Under the pieces are notes generated by a model. It was not told where the DNA came from, did not search any database, and worked only from the letters and a program-made list of their open reading frames with translations. Of a stretch of 64,000 nt of DNA, positions 47,388 to 56,494 are shown in pieces (the first letter of the stretch is position 1; each line of letters begins with the position of its first letter). A program made the position numbers and the translations under genes. The DNA comes from Xanthobacteraceae bacterium (GTDB taxonomy: Bacteria; Pseudomonadota; Alphaproteobacteria; Rhizobiales; Xanthobacteraceae), in contig JALHMF010000010.1 of the NCBI GenBank assembly GCA_022844205.1, forward strand, positions 20,182 through 84,181. Reading direction: 5' to 3'.

Positions 47388-47837
47388 TCAGCATCAGCCG
47401 GCCTGTAAGCCGGGTTCTGTATGGCCGGACCTCGCTTGCGCGAAATCCTGCGCGGCGGCCATTCTTCTGGGACGGCGCTTACGCGCCGCCTCGAGCAGCC
47501 AACCCGGATGACTGGTCCGAAGACCGGACTGGGATTTCTCCCCGCTTTCGCGAGGACAGGCCCGCGTCATCCCTATTCGGCTTTGCTCCCGGTGGGGTTT
47601 GCCATGCCGTCTCCGTTGCCGGAAACGCGGTGCGCTCTTACCGCACCTTTTCACCCTTACTGCCCCTCCCTTTATCCCTCCCCGCAAGCGGGGAGGGAGA
47701 GACAGGGGAGCGGTATCTTCTCTGTGGCACTCTCCCTGAAGTCGCCTTCGCCGGACGTTATCCGGCACCGTGTCTCCGTGGAGCCCGGACTTTCCTCTGC
47801 CCCGAAGGACAGCGGCCGCCCAGCCGACTGACGCTGC
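47388..47837 (-). ncRNA. rnpB: RNase P RNA (class A)
   Basis: The catalytic RNA that removes tRNA 5' leaders. Reading the minus strand, P1 pairs CAGCGTCAGTCGGC (47836-47823) with GCCGGCTGATGCTG (47402-47389), with two G-U pairs. The universal core CR-I GAGGAAAGTCCGGGCTC is at 47797-47781 and CR-V ACAGAACCCGGCTTACAG at 47420-47403; together they form P4. GAGAGTGCCACAGAGAAGATACC and AGTAAGGGTGAAAAGGTGCG are further conserved parts. About 450 nt long, slightly longer than usual because the P12 arm contains a repeat-like hairpin (47660-47709). Confidence 0.95.
47660..47709. repeat. CCCTCCCC hairpin within the P12 arm of rnpB
   Basis: CTGCCCCTCCC and its partner enclose TTATCCCTCCCCGCAAGCGG, then GGAGGG. 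The TATCCCTCCCC start is the same as that of the repeats at 20566 and 21125. It occupies a peripheral helix that tolerates length changes. Confidence 0.6.
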
Positions 47838-47839
47838 AA

Positions 47840-47868
47840 GGAATGGGGGCGCGCGGCCTTTGCGTCAA
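47840..47868 (-). promoter_or_regulatory. rnpB promoter
   Basis: On the minus strand TTGACG (47868-47863), 17 bases, CATTCC (47845-47840), placing transcription start a few bases before P1. The -35 fits sigma-70; the -10 is weak. Confidence 0.5.
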
Positions 47869-47901
47869 GGGCGTGTGCGGAATGCGGTTAGCGGAAATGA
47901 A

Positions 47902-47925
47902 AACGGCGGCCCGGAGGCCGCCGTT
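47902..47925 (-). terminator. intrinsic terminator of the hydrolase-like gene
   Basis: AACGGCGGCC (47902-47911), loop CGGA, GGCCGCCGTT (47916-47925); on the minus strand it ends in TTTTC. It separates that gene from rnpB. Confidence 0.8.
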
Positions 47926-47944
47926 GTTCTCTGGGCACCAGATA

Positions 47945-48502
47945 TCAGTTGGTGCCGCCGATGCCGCAAACGGCGGACATCGCGATCGCGTGGTATTTCG
48001 GAAACTTGTCGATCTCGACATGGCCGAGATTGTCGTTGTAGCGCGACACCGGCCGGCCGCCGGAGGGAAGCGCGCCGCCGCCGAACGGATTGCCCTGCTG
48101 CGTGAACAGGAGCGCGCGGCTGACATTCGGCGGAACCGCTTCGATCGGCCCCATCGAGGACGGATCGAAGGCGAGCAGCACCGCAACCCGTTTTTTCGTC
48201 ATGCGGGCGGCGCTTACGGCGGAGTTGGCGCCGATGGAATGGCCTCCGATCACGATGGCGGATTTTTCAGCGGAAGCGCGGGCGGCGATGAAGCTTGCCT
48301 CGCCCCATTCATGCACGGAAGCGGTGACGTTCTTGATGCCGTTCATCTTGCGGGCTAGATCCGCCATGCCGCTGGAGAGCACGCCGCTGACCAGGCCGTA
48401 CATCAGATAGACGCGAACGGGAACGCGAGTGGCCGCGCATTGTGCATGGGCGGTGGTGCATACCGTGACGAGCACGGCGAAAGCGAGAATAATACGGTGC
48501 AT
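47945..48502 (-). CDS. small secreted alpha/beta-hydrolase-like protein
   Basis: A 185-residue protein with a signal peptide (MHRIILAFAVLVTVCTTAHA). The nucleophile-elbow-like sequence IVIGGHSIGANSAVSAA suggests a Ser at GHSIG; a final DNLGHVEIDKF may hold the catalytic His, and AFDPSS a Asp. The domain is shorter than usual hydrolases. Two cysteines lie at residue 22 and near the C-terminus (AVCGIGG). The substrate is unknown. It ends in its own terminator. Confidence 0.7.
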   Translation of the reverse strand: MHRIILAFAVLVTVCTTAHAQCAATRVPVRVYLMYGLVSGVLSSGMADLARKMNGIKNVTASVHEWGEASFIAARASAEKSAIVIGGHSIGANSAVSAARMTKKRVAVLLAFDPSSMGPIEAVPPNVSRALLFTQQGNPFGGGALPSGGRPVSRYNDNLGHVEIDKFPKYHAIAMSAVCGIGGTN

Positions 48503-48695
48503 GATTTTTCGGGGACCCAGCCTCTGGAAAGTCGGCGGATTTTACTCATCCGCACCCGGCTGGCAACGGCCCGCGTGCAAACAGGCTGCGCTCATTCGCC
48601 CCGGCTTTGGCAGCATCCCCAAAATTCCGTCCCGGACACGCGGTTGGCGGGTCCGGGACGACACTGGTTCGATATTTATGCCGATGGCATGCGGA

Positions 48696-49160
48696 TCAGC
48701 TGGTCCGGCCCATAAAGCGATGCACCCGTGCGCAATAGGCGCTGGATGCCTTGGTCATCGCTTTGGCACCGTGTCCGGCCTGGTAGTTCAAGACGGTCCT
48801 GCAGATGTCGCCACCCGCAATCTGCCAGGCGCCGGCGAGGTACTTCATGCCGAACCGGATGTTGTTTTCCGGGTCGTAGAGTTCCTCGCGCGAGCCGGTG
48901 AAGCCCATATACTTCGCCGTCTCGTGCTTGATCTGCATGAGGCCGACTTCACCGGCTGAACCCGTGAGCTGCGGATTCCATGTGCTCTCGACCATGACGA
49001 CCGCCCGGGCAAAATCCCCGGGAATTCCGTGGGCCTTGGCATGGCGGTCGACGATCGCACCGATATCGCGATCGGTTCTGAACGAAGCGGCAGCCGGCAA
49101 GGCGGCTGCTGCGGCTGCGGCGAGTGCCGCGATCGCGAGATACGTTTTGCGGATTTGCAT
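48696..49160 (-). CDS. secreted lytic transglycosylase (SLT domain)
   Basis: A 154-residue soluble periplasmic enzyme: signal peptide MQIRKTYLAIAALAAAAAAA to PAAAS, then one SLT/lysozyme-like domain. The catalytic Glu is in ARAVVMVESTWNPQLTGS, followed by GEVGLMQIKHETAKYMGF and NIRFGMKYLAGAW, and TVLNYQAGHGAKAM near the end. It cleaves glycan strands with formation of anhydro-MurNAc. The start has AAGCGGAGG upstream. It may remodel the wall together with the neighbouring amidase. Confidence 0.9.
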   Translation of the reverse strand: MQIRKTYLAIAALAAAAAAALPAAASFRTDRDIGAIVDRHAKAHGIPGDFARAVVMVESTWNPQLTGSAGEVGLMQIKHETAKYMGFTGSREELYDPENNIRFGMKYLAGAWQIAGGDICRTVLNYQAGHGAKAMTKASSAYCARVHRFMGRTS

Positions 49161-49344
49161 TCCTCCGCTTTCCTTCTGCTGTTGAAACAGCGAGGACAAG
49201 ACGCTGGAAATCCGGAATGAATCCGAAAGGGTTCCGCAAAAAATCGAGTCGAATTGTCGCAGAGGAATTGCGTTTCCAAGAACGATCGTGCGCGAGGAGT
49301 CTTGCTCGCGCAGCATTCTTCCAATTGCGGCGTTGAGCCGGCGC

Positions 49345-50142
49345 TCAGGCGGCGCGCACGGGGCGGGAAGCGAGAATGCGCTTCAGCATTTCTGCGGTTG
49401 ATGAATCGTAAACGCCATCGACCCGTGCGGGCCGGAAGTGACGCTGGAATGCAGCGACGGCATCGCGCGTACCGGCATCGTAGCTACCCGTGACGCTCAA
49501 TCCGTATCCGTAATCCGAAAGCATCGACTGCATCTCGGAGACGGGCGATCCGCAGTCACCCACATTCAGAATTTTATTTCCGGCGACTGTAGCGGCCTCG
49601 ACCCAGTGACCGACGCCCTTCCGGTGCAGAAGCGCCCACGGAAACTTCTCGCCCGGATCGATCTTGCGGCCAGGGGCCACGTCGGAATGGGCGAGCACGC
49701 GGTCGGCGCGGATCTTGTGGCGCGCGATGATGTCCTGGCAGAGCGCGATCACGGCCTCGATCTGGGCGTCGGGAAAATCCGGGTAGCCAAAATCATGGCC
49801 GGGATTGACGATCTCAATGCCGATGGAGCGCGAGTTGATGTCGCTGTCGCCTTCCCAGTTCGAAAGCCCCGCGTGCCATGCGCGCATCAACTCGGGCACC
49901 AGCTGCACGACGCGGCCGTCCTCGTGAACGAGGTAATGACAGGAGACGCGCGGCTCCTTGTCTTCGCATAATCTTGCGAGTGCCCCTTCCGCCGTCTGCA
50001 TGCCGGTGTAATGCAGCACGATCATATCGGGCGCGCGACCGCCTGCCCTCGGCTCGACATTCGGCGAGGGGGAGAGTTCTTTCACGAACGGGCTGTCGGG
50101 CGGGAAGTTCAAGATTCTCTCATTGTCATTACCGGGCCGCAA
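49345..50142 (-). CDS. N-acetylmuramoyl-L-alanine amidase (AmpD-like) with peptidoglycan-binding domain
   Basis: A 265-residue zinc amidase that splits the MurNAc-L-Ala bond. The amidase_2 domain spans residues about 25-165: zinc ligands His44 (MIVLHYTG), His152 and Asp162 (VLAHSDVAPGRKIDPG), with IGIEIVNPGHDFGYPDFPDA between. A PG_binding_1 domain covers about 200-258 (VSEMQSMLSDYGYGLSVTGS). No signal peptide, so cytosolic recycling like AmpD, or another export route. The first codons (MRPGNDNE) lie inside the repeat at 50125-50300, so the present start codon seems to be repeat-derived; GTG near residue 20 is an alternative. It is divergent from rsmH. Confidence 0.87.
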   Translation of the reverse strand: MRPGNDNERILNFPPDSPFVKELSPSPNVEPRAGGRAPDMIVLHYTGMQTAEGALARLCEDKEPRVSCHYLVHEDGRVVQLVPELMRAWHAGLSNWEGDSDINSRSIGIEIVNPGHDFGYPDFPDAQIEAVIALCQDIIARHKIRADRVLAHSDVAPGRKIDPGEKFPWALLHRKGVGHWVEAATVAGNKILNVGDCGSPVSEMQSMLSDYGYGLSVTGSYDAGTRDAVAAFQRHFRPARVDGVYDSSTAEMLKRILASRPVRAA

Positions 50143-50300
50143 CGTCCCGCGAGCTTTCGAGCGGATGACGCCGCGAGACCCGGTAATCCATATAGCATTT
50201 GCGGCTCAGAATGGATCACCGGGTCACGCGCGCGCCAACGGCTCCCCGATACTCACTTCGTTCGTACGGGTCGCCGGGTCGCGGCGGCCCGGTGATGACA
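50125..50300. repeat. GTCATTACCGGG palindromic repeat in the amidase/rsmH gap
   Basis: Terminal pair GTCATTACCGGGCCGC / GCGGCCCGGTGATGAC and inner pair CCCGGTAATCCAT / ATGGATCACCGGG. It fills most of the 310-base gap and overlaps the amidase start; the dcw promoter must lie in the remaining 150 bases. Confidence 0.8.
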
Positions 50301-50452
50301 GGGTTGGCAACGCTTTATTAAGGTCCACAAAGCGTTAATCGCCGCTCAACCGGTCCGGCGTTTCACCCATGCTGCCTGTCTCCGTTCCGTCTAGGCAAAG
50401 CGGTTTTGCGGGCGGCAGGAGTGCCGCAAGCCCGGCGATGCGGAGAATCATA

Positions 50453-51451
50453 ATGAATGCGGCCCGCCACAAGCCCGTCATGCTGCGCGAAGCGATCGCC
50501 GCGCTCGCGCCGGCGGATGGCGGACGCTATCTCGACGGCACGTTCGGCGCGGGCGGGCACACGCGCGCATTGCTGGAAGCCGCCGACTGCCGCGCGCTTG
50601 GCCTCGACCGCGACAAAAGCGCGATCACCGGCGGTGCTGAACTTGTGCAATGGGCGAAGGGCAGGCTGGTGCTTGCCGAGAACCGTTTTTCATCACTCGA
50701 TGAAGCCGCGAACGATCTTGGCTTCGCGCCGCTCGACGGCGTGCTGCTCGATCTCGGCGTTTCGTCGATGCAGCTCGACGAGGCCGAGCGCGGATTTTCT
50801 TTTCGTCATGACGGCCCGCTCGACATGCGCATGGGCGCATCCACGCTGAGTGCCGCGGATATTGTAAATGAGTGGAGCGAGGCCGAACTGTCGCGGGCGA
50901 TCTCCACGCTGGGCGAAGAGAAGAAGGCGCGCTTCGTCGCGCGTGCTATCGTGAACGCGCGCAAGGAGAAGCCGTTTTCGCGCACCAGCGAACTCGCCGA
51001 GACCGTGCGCGGCGCGATCCACGGCAAGAAAACCGATATCGATCCGGCGACGCGCACCTTTCAGGCGCTGCGCATGCTCGTAAACGAGGAATTGCAGGAA
51101 GTCGCCGAGGGCTTGCTTGCGGCCGAGCGCGCATTGAAGCCCGGTGGCCGGCTTGCGGTGATTTCGTTTCATTCGCTTGAGGATCGCCTCGTCAAAATGT
51201 TCTTTGCATCGCGCGGTCCGGCTCCGGCCCCGTCGCGCCACCTGCCGGTCACGCAATCGCTTCCCGCGACGTTTCAGACGCTCGCGAAGAAGCCATTGAC
51301 CGCAAGCGACGAAGAAGTGCGGGACAATCCGCGTGCGCGGTCCGCGAAACTTCGCGTGGGCGAGCGCACCCATGAAAAAGCCCGCAGCGACGATCCGTTC
51401 GCGGGTCTGCTTTCGCGCTACTCCTCGCTCGAACGCAGCGGGAAGAGGTGA
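50453..51451 (+). CDS. rsmH: 16S rRNA (cytosine-1402-N4)-methyltransferase
   Basis: Methylates C1402 in the decoding centre of 16S rRNA. The 332-residue protein opens ARHKPVMLREAIAALAPADG and has the SAM-binding GTFGAGGHTRALLEA, then VLLDLGVSSMQLDEAERGFS and LISFHSLEDR-like LAVISFHSLEDRLVKMFF, all RsmH signatures. ATG 50453 has CGGAGA seven bases upstream; ATG 50438 is an alternative. It is the first gene of the dcw cluster; mraZ, usual before it, is missing, as in Bradyrhizobium. ftsL starts at its stop codon. Confidence 0.95.
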   Translation: MNAARHKPVMLREAIAALAPADGGRYLDGTFGAGGHTRALLEAADCRALGLDRDKSAITGGAELVQWAKGRLVLAENRFSSLDEAANDLGFAPLDGVLLDLGVSSMQLDEAERGFSFRHDGPLDMRMGASTLSAADIVNEWSEAELSRAISTLGEEKKARFVARAIVNARKEKPFSRTSELAETVRGAIHGKKTDIDPATRTFQALRMLVNEELQEVAEGLLAAERALKPGGRLAVISFHSLEDRLVKMFFASRGPAPAPSRHLPVTQSLPATFQTLAKKPLTASDEEVRDNPRARSAKLRVGERTHEKARSDDPFAGLLSRYSSLERSGKR

Positions 51452-51454
51452 GTG

Positions 51455-51850
51455 ATGCTGCGCATCCTCCATCTTCTCGCGGTGCTCTGCCTCGTCGGGG
51501 CGGCGGTCGTCGTCTATAAGGTGAAATACGAATCCACCTATGAGGCGCAGCGCACGGTGAAGCTGCGCGCCGAAATCCGTGCCGAGCGCGAGAAGATCAA
51601 CGCACTGCGTGCCGAGTGGACGCGGCTCGCGACACCCGCCCGCATCCAGGATCTGGCAACCCGCCATCTCGGCATGAAGCCGCTCAGCATCGCGCGCATC
51701 GACGATCTCAACAATCTGCCCGCAAAGCCACCGAGCCTCACTTCGGACGATCCGATCGGCGAGATCATCGAAACGTTCGAGGAAGCTCCGGCGAACGATC
51801 CGCTCGGCAAATTCCTGCGCGACCTGAATGGCGAGGGCAGGAAGCCATGA
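51455..51850 (+). CDS. ftsL: cell division protein FtsL
   Basis: A 131-residue bitopic membrane protein: one N-terminal membrane helix (MLRILHLLAVLCLVGAAVVV) and a periplasmic coiled coil (ESTYEAQRTVKLRAEIRAER, then EKINALRAEWTRLATPARI). It forms the FtsQLB complex that activates FtsWI. Position between rsmH and ftsI and the fold are decisive. The start could be GTG 51452, adjoining the rsmH stop, or ATG 51455; the latter has better spacing from GGAAGAGG. The stop overlaps the ftsI ATG. Confidence 0.9.
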   Translation: MLRILHLLAVLCLVGAAVVVYKVKYESTYEAQRTVKLRAEIRAEREKINALRAEWTRLATPARIQDLATRHLGMKPLSIARIDDLNNLPAKPPSLTSDDPIGEIIETFEEAPANDPLGKFLRDLNGEGRKP

Positions 51851-53592
51851 ACTTCGCCGGTGTCCGCGATCTGACACTTGCATGGATGCGCTGGCTCGAC
51901 CGCTCGCTGCGGCCAAGCGTCAGCGCACAAACGACCCGTGCCCGCATCGGGATGGTGGGTGTCGCGTTCGCCATTCTCTATCTCGTAATCGCCGGACGGC
52001 TGATTTCGTTCGGCTTCGTGCCCGAGGATTATTTCGGCAATCGCGCGCGCGTGCGTGCCTCGGATGCCGTTTCCGCATCGCGTCCCGACATCCTTGACCG
52101 CGAAGGCCGCCTCCTTGCATCCGACATCAAGACGCCCTCGCTGTTCGCGAACCCGATGCGCATTCAAAAGAGTGTCGGTGTCGATGAGGCGATGGAACTG
52201 ATCACCGCCGTGCTGCCGGACCTCGACAACGCCGAGACGCGGGAGCGGCTGTCCGCCAGGAAACGGTTTGTCTGGCTGAAGCGGGAAATCACGCCGAAGC
52301 AGCAGGCCGAGCTGCATCGTCAGGGGATTCCCGGCATCGGCTTCCTGCGCGAGAGCCGCCGCATCTATCCGGGTGGGGCGGAAGCCTCGCATATTCTCGG
52401 CCATGTGAATCTTGCCAACGCCGGTGCCGCCGGCATCGAACGCTGGATCGATGGCGGCGGGCTCGCCGAACTGCATCAGGCGGGGCTTGCGAGCGGGCGC
52501 TCGCTGGAGCCGGTGGAGCTTGCGCTCGATCTGTCCGTGCAGCACGCGCTGCGCGACGAACTCGTTGCGGCGAAAGACAAATTCAAGGCCATCGCCGCGG
52601 CGGGACTGCTGCTCAACGTCAACACCGGCGAAGTGGTGGCGATGGCCTCGCTCCCCGATTTCGACCCGAACAAGCCGGGCAAGCTCGAGACAAACCAGTT
52701 GAACCGGCTCGTATCCGGCGCGTTCGAGATGGGCTCGACCTTCAAGGCGCTGACGCTCGCCATGGCGCTGGACTCTGGAAAGGCGAATTTGCAGTCGAGC
52801 TTCGATGCGCGGCAGCCGCTGCAATACGGCAACTTCACCATCAATGACTTTCACGCGCAGCGGCGCATTCTCACCGTGCCGGAGATTTTCACCTACTCAT
52901 CGAACATTGGCAGCGCCAAGATGGCGCTCGCCGTCGGCGTCGAAGGCCATCGCGCCTTCATGAAAAAAATGGGCCAGCTCGACCGGCTGCGCACCGAACT
53001 GCCGGAGGGCACCGATCCGCTTGTGCCGAAAAACTGGAGCGAGCTTTCCACCGTGACGATCGCTTTCGGCCACGGTTTGTCGGTGGCGCCGTTGCAGGCG
53101 GCGATGGCGACGGCGGCACTCGTGAACGGCGGCAAGCTGATCCCGCCGACTTTTCTCAAGCGTTCGGAAGACGACGCGAAGTATCTCGCCCGGCAGGTCA
53201 TCAAGCCCGATACCAGCGAGAAGATGCGTTATCTCATGCGCCTGAACGTGGAGAAGGGCAGTGCCACCCGCGCCGAAGTCGAAGGCTTCTATGTCGGCGG
53301 CAAGACCGGCACGGCGGAGAAGGTCGAGAAGGGAAAGTACGTCAAGAACAAGCTGCTCACGGCGTTCATGGGCGTGTTCCCCGCCGACCAGCCGAAATAT
53401 CTGCTGCTCGTGATGCTCGACGAGCCGCAGCCGACGCCGGAATCCAAAGGTCAGGCGACCTCCGGCCATAACGCCGTGCCGGTGGCGGGGAAAATCATCG
53501 CCCGCATCGCGCCGCTTTTGGGGCTCAAGCCGAGGCAGGACCTGCCGGTGGCCGAACGCCTATTGACGCCGGGACGGCAGGCCGCCAACTGA
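51847..53592 (+). CDS. ftsI: septal peptidoglycan transpeptidase FtsI (PBP3)
   Basis: Class B penicillin-binding protein that cross-links septal peptidoglycan with FtsW. 581 residues: a short cytoplasmic part, one membrane helix at about 34-52, a pedestal domain (RPDILDREGRLLASDIKTPS) and the transpeptidase domain with Ser297-x-x-Lys300 (EMGSTFKALT), Ser351-Ser-Asn353 and Lys486-Thr-Gly-Thr489. The ATG overlaps the ftsL stop. The C-terminal tail after LLGLKPRQDL is short and basic. Confidence 0.95.
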   Translation: MNFAGVRDLTLAWMRWLDRSLRPSVSAQTTRARIGMVGVAFAILYLVIAGRLISFGFVPEDYFGNRARVRASDAVSASRPDILDREGRLLASDIKTPSLFANPMRIQKSVGVDEAMELITAVLPDLDNAETRERLSARKRFVWLKREITPKQQAELHRQGIPGIGFLRESRRIYPGGAEASHILGHVNLANAGAAGIERWIDGGGLAELHQAGLASGRSLEPVELALDLSVQHALRDELVAAKDKFKAIAAAGLLLNVNTGEVVAMASLPDFDPNKPGKLETNQLNRLVSGAFEMGSTFKALTLAMALDSGKANLQSSFDARQPLQYGNFTINDFHAQRRILTVPEIFTYSSNIGSAKMALAVGVEGHRAFMKKMGQLDRLRTELPEGTDPLVPKNWSELSTVTIAFGHGLSVAPLQAAMATAALVNGGKLIPPTFLKRSEDDAKYLARQVIKPDTSEKMRYLMRLNVEKGSATRAEVEGFYVGGKTGTAEKVEKGKYVKNKLLTAFMGVFPADQPKYLLLVMLDEPQPTPESKGQATSGHNAVPVAGKIIARIAPLLGLKPRQDLPVAERLLTPGRQAAN

Positions 53593-53614
53593 TTTCAAAG
53601 CAACGGAATCGCGG

Positions 53615-55060
53615 ATGGCCGGGGCAGTCGATCTCAAGCAACTCCTCGGAGCGGAAAGCGTCACAGCGCCCGCGCTGACGCTCGCGGGCATTTCCGCCGA
53701 CAGCCGCAAGGTGAAGGCGGGCGATCTTTTCATCGCGATTTCGGGCAGCGGCGCCGACGGACTGCGCTTTGCCGCCAATGCCGCCGCGTGCGGTGCGATC
53801 GCGATCATCGGCGAGGGCGAGCGGCCCGCCGGGCTTCCGGACAAAACCGTTTATGTGCGTGTCAACGATGCGCGGGCGTTGCTCGCACGGGCGGCGGCGA
53901 AGTTTTTCCCGCGCCAGCCGGAATTCGTCGCGGCGGTGACGGGTACCAACGGAAAGACCTCGGTCGCTTCCCTCGCGCGGCAAATCTGGACGGCGCTTGG
54001 AAAGAGTGCCGCCTCGCTCGGCACGCTCGGCGTCACGAAGCCCTCCGGCGAAATGAAAGGAAGTCTCACGACGCCCGATCCGGTCGAGCTGCATAAAATG
54101 CTCGATGCGCTCGCGGGCGAGGGGATCACGCATCTCGCGATGGAAGCATCATCGCACGGGCTGGAACAGAAGCGGCTCGATGGCGTGAAACTCGCGGCCG
54201 GTGCGTTCACGAACCTCACGCGCGACCATCTCGACTATCACAAGACGCTGGAAGCCTATCGCGAGGCCAAGCTGCGACTGTTCGAAGTGCTGCTTCCAAA
54301 AGGTGCGGCTACGGTTGTGAACGCCGACAGTCCCGAGGCGCAGATCATTTCCGCCATTGCCGAAAAGCGCGGGCTTCGATTCATCGGGGTCGGCAAACAT
54401 GGTGGTGCGCTGAAACTGGTGCAAAGCGAGCGCGAGGGCTTCGGAGAAATTCTCACCATCCATGCCGGCGGAATAGATCACCGAGTGAAACTTCCGCTGG
54501 TCGGCGCATTCCAGGTCTCGAATGCGCTGGTTGCCGCCGGGCTCGCCATCGCGGCGGGAGCGACAGAGGCCGAGGCGCTGGCGGTCATTGAAACGCTCAA
54601 GGGCGCGAACGGGCGGCTTGAACTCGTTGGCGAGAAAAACGGGGCGCCGATTTTCGTCGATTACGCCCATACGCCGGATGCGCTGCTGAATGCGCTGCAG
54701 GCCTTGCGGCCCTACGCGAAGCGCCTCGTGGTGGTATTCGGTGCGGGCGGCAACCGCGACCCGGGCAAGCGGCCATTGATGGGTGCGGTGGCCGTGAACA
54801 ACGCCGATCTTGTTTACGTGACCGACGACAACCCCCGCAGCGAAACGCCCGCGGCCATCCGCTCACAAATCATGCAGTCCGCCAGCGGCGCTGTGGAAAT
54901 CGGCGACCGGGCGGCCGCCATTCGCACGGCCGTCGCTGAACTGAAGCAGGGCGATGTGCTACTCGTGGCCGGCAAGGGCCATGAAACCGGCCAGATTGTC
55001 GGCGACCGGACTCTGCCCTTCTCGGATCACGATGAAGTTTCCGCGGCCTTGAGGAAATAA
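53615..55060 (+). CDS. murE: UDP-MurNAc-L-Ala-D-Glu:meso-diaminopimelate ligase
   Basis: Adds the third residue of the peptidoglycan stem. 481 residues in three domains: UDP binding (about 1-95, GISADSRKVKAGDLFIAISG), ATP binding (VTGTNGKTSVASLARQIW at 108-125, YHKTLEAYREAKLRLF with the carbamylated-lysine region) and ligase domain with VDYAHTPDALLNALQAL and VFGAGGNRDPGKRPLM. The DDNPRSE motif near residue 410 is the meso-DAP specificity signature, so lysine is not used. Its stop overlaps the murF start by TAATG. Confidence 0.95.
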   Translation: MAGAVDLKQLLGAESVTAPALTLAGISADSRKVKAGDLFIAISGSGADGLRFAANAAACGAIAIIGEGERPAGLPDKTVYVRVNDARALLARAAAKFFPRQPEFVAAVTGTNGKTSVASLARQIWTALGKSAASLGTLGVTKPSGEMKGSLTTPDPVELHKMLDALAGEGITHLAMEASSHGLEQKRLDGVKLAAGAFTNLTRDHLDYHKTLEAYREAKLRLFEVLLPKGAATVVNADSPEAQIISAIAEKRGLRFIGVGKHGGALKLVQSEREGFGEILTIHAGGIDHRVKLPLVGAFQVSNALVAAGLAIAAGATEAEALAVIETLKGANGRLELVGEKNGAPIFVDYAHTPDALLNALQALRPYAKRLVVVFGAGGNRDPGKRPLMGAVAVNNADLVYVTDDNPRSETPAAIRSQIMQSASGAVEIGDRAAAIRTAVAELKQGDVLLVAGKGHETGQIVGDRTLPFSDHDEVSAALRK

Positions 55061-56484
55061 TGCATCCGCTCTGGACGACAACCGAAATCGCCGCGGCGAC
55101 GGGCGGCGACCTTGTCGGCAGACGCCGCGAGGAAATCACCGCCGTCTCCATCGACAGCCGCACCTGCGGCGAGGGCGACGCATTCTTCGCGATCAAGGGG
55201 GACCGCCACGACGGCCATGACTTCATCGCCGATGTGCAGAGACGCAATGTGGCGCTCGCGGTCGTTTCCCGGGAAAAATTTCCGTCGCTGCCGAAGAACG
55301 GCCCGCTGCTCGTGGTGCCGGATGTGCTCGATGCGCTGATCCGGCTTGGGCGTAGCGCGCGGCTGCGCTCGCGCGCGAAGATCATCGCCGTCACCGGCTC
55401 GGTAGGAAAGACCGGCACCAAGGAGGCGCTGCTGCATGTGCTCGCGAAACAGGGCGAGACGCATGCGTCGGTCGCCTCGTTCAACAATCACTGGGGCGTG
55501 CCGCTGACGCTTGCGCGGCTCTCGAAATCAGCGCGCTTCGGGATTTTCGAGATCGGCATGAATCACGCGGGCGAGATCACGCCACTCTCGCGGCTTGTGC
55601 AGCCGCATATCTCGATCATCACGACGGTTGAGCCGGTGCATCTCGAATACTTCAAAAGTGTCGAGGGAATCGCCGACGCGAAAGCGGAGATCTTCGCCGG
55701 CATGGAAAAAGATTCCGTCGCCATCCTGCCCGGCGACAATCCGCATTTCGAGCGGATGGCGAAGGCGGCGCAGAAGCGCGGATTAAAGATTGTCCGCTTC
55801 GGCAGTGAGCAGACTGACGATGCCGCACTGCTCGGCGCGGCATTGAAGCCCGATGTTTCCACCGTCCATGCCAGCATCCTCGGCGAGGAACTCACCTACA
55901 AGCTCGGCATGCCGGGCAAGCATATCGTGATGAACAGTCTTGCGGTGCTTGCGGCGGCGAAACTTGCGGGCGCCGACCTGGCACTCGCGGCACTCGCCCT
56001 CAATGAACTGGTGCCGCCGCCGGGCCGCGGACGCCGCTTTACGCTCACGATCGGCAATGGCTTGGCGCTGCTGATCGACGAAAGCTACAACGCCAATCCC
56101 GCTTCCATGCGGGCGGCGCTGGAGGTGCTGGGGGCGGCATCGGTTGGTGGCGGGGGACGGCGGATCGCGGTACTGGGCGACATGCGGGAGCTTGGTGAAG
56201 ATGCCGCCGGCCTGCACCGTGAGTTGGCGGAAGCGGTTTCCCGGTCGGGTGTCGACCTCGTCTATTGCGCGGGGCCGCTCATGCAGGAATTGTGGAACGC
56301 CTTGCCGAGTCCGCAGCGGGGCGGCTATGCGGAAACGGCGGAAGCGCTAGGATCGCAGCTCGTTTCCGCCTTGCAGCCCGGCGATGCGGTCATGGTGAAG
56401 GGTTCGAACGCAAGCCGCATGGGCCCGCTCGCAAAATCGCTCATCGAGCGCTTTCGCGAACCGGCCGCCGGCCCCACGGCCTGA
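55060..56484 (+). CDS. murF: UDP-MurNAc-tripeptide:D-Ala-D-Ala ligase
   Basis: Adds D-Ala-D-Ala to give the UDP-MurNAc-pentapeptide. 474 residues: N-terminal domain ([20 protein letters not shown]), P-loop [20 protein letters not shown] near residue 110, [15 protein letters not shown] (the murF-specific segment), [20 protein letters not shown], and the C-terminal domain with [20 protein letters not shown]. It is translationally coupled to murE and followed by mraY after ten bases. Confidence 0.95.
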   Translation: MHPLWTTTEIAAATGGDLVGRRREEITAVSIDSRTCGEGDAFFAIKGDRHDGHDFIADVQRRNVALAVVSREKFPSLPKNGPLLVVPDVLDALIRLGRSARLRSRAKIIAVTGSVGKTGTKEALLHVLAKQGETHASVASFNNHWGVPLTLARLSKSARFGIFEIGMNHAGEITPLSRLVQPHISIITTVEPVHLEYFKSVEGIADAKAEIFAGMEKDSVAILPGDNPHFERMAKAAQKRGLKIVRFGSEQTDDAALLGAALKPDVSTVHASILGEELTYKLGMPGKHIVMNSLAVLAAAKLAGADLALAALALNELVPPPGRGRRFTLTIGNGLALLIDESYNANPASMRAALEVLGAASVGGGGRRIAVLGDMRELGEDAAGLHRELAEAVSRSGVDLVYCAGPLMQELWNALPSPQRGGYAETAEALGSQLVSALQPGDAVMVKGSNASRMGPLAKSLIERFREPAAGPTA

Positions 56485-56494
56485 AGGAGTCTTC

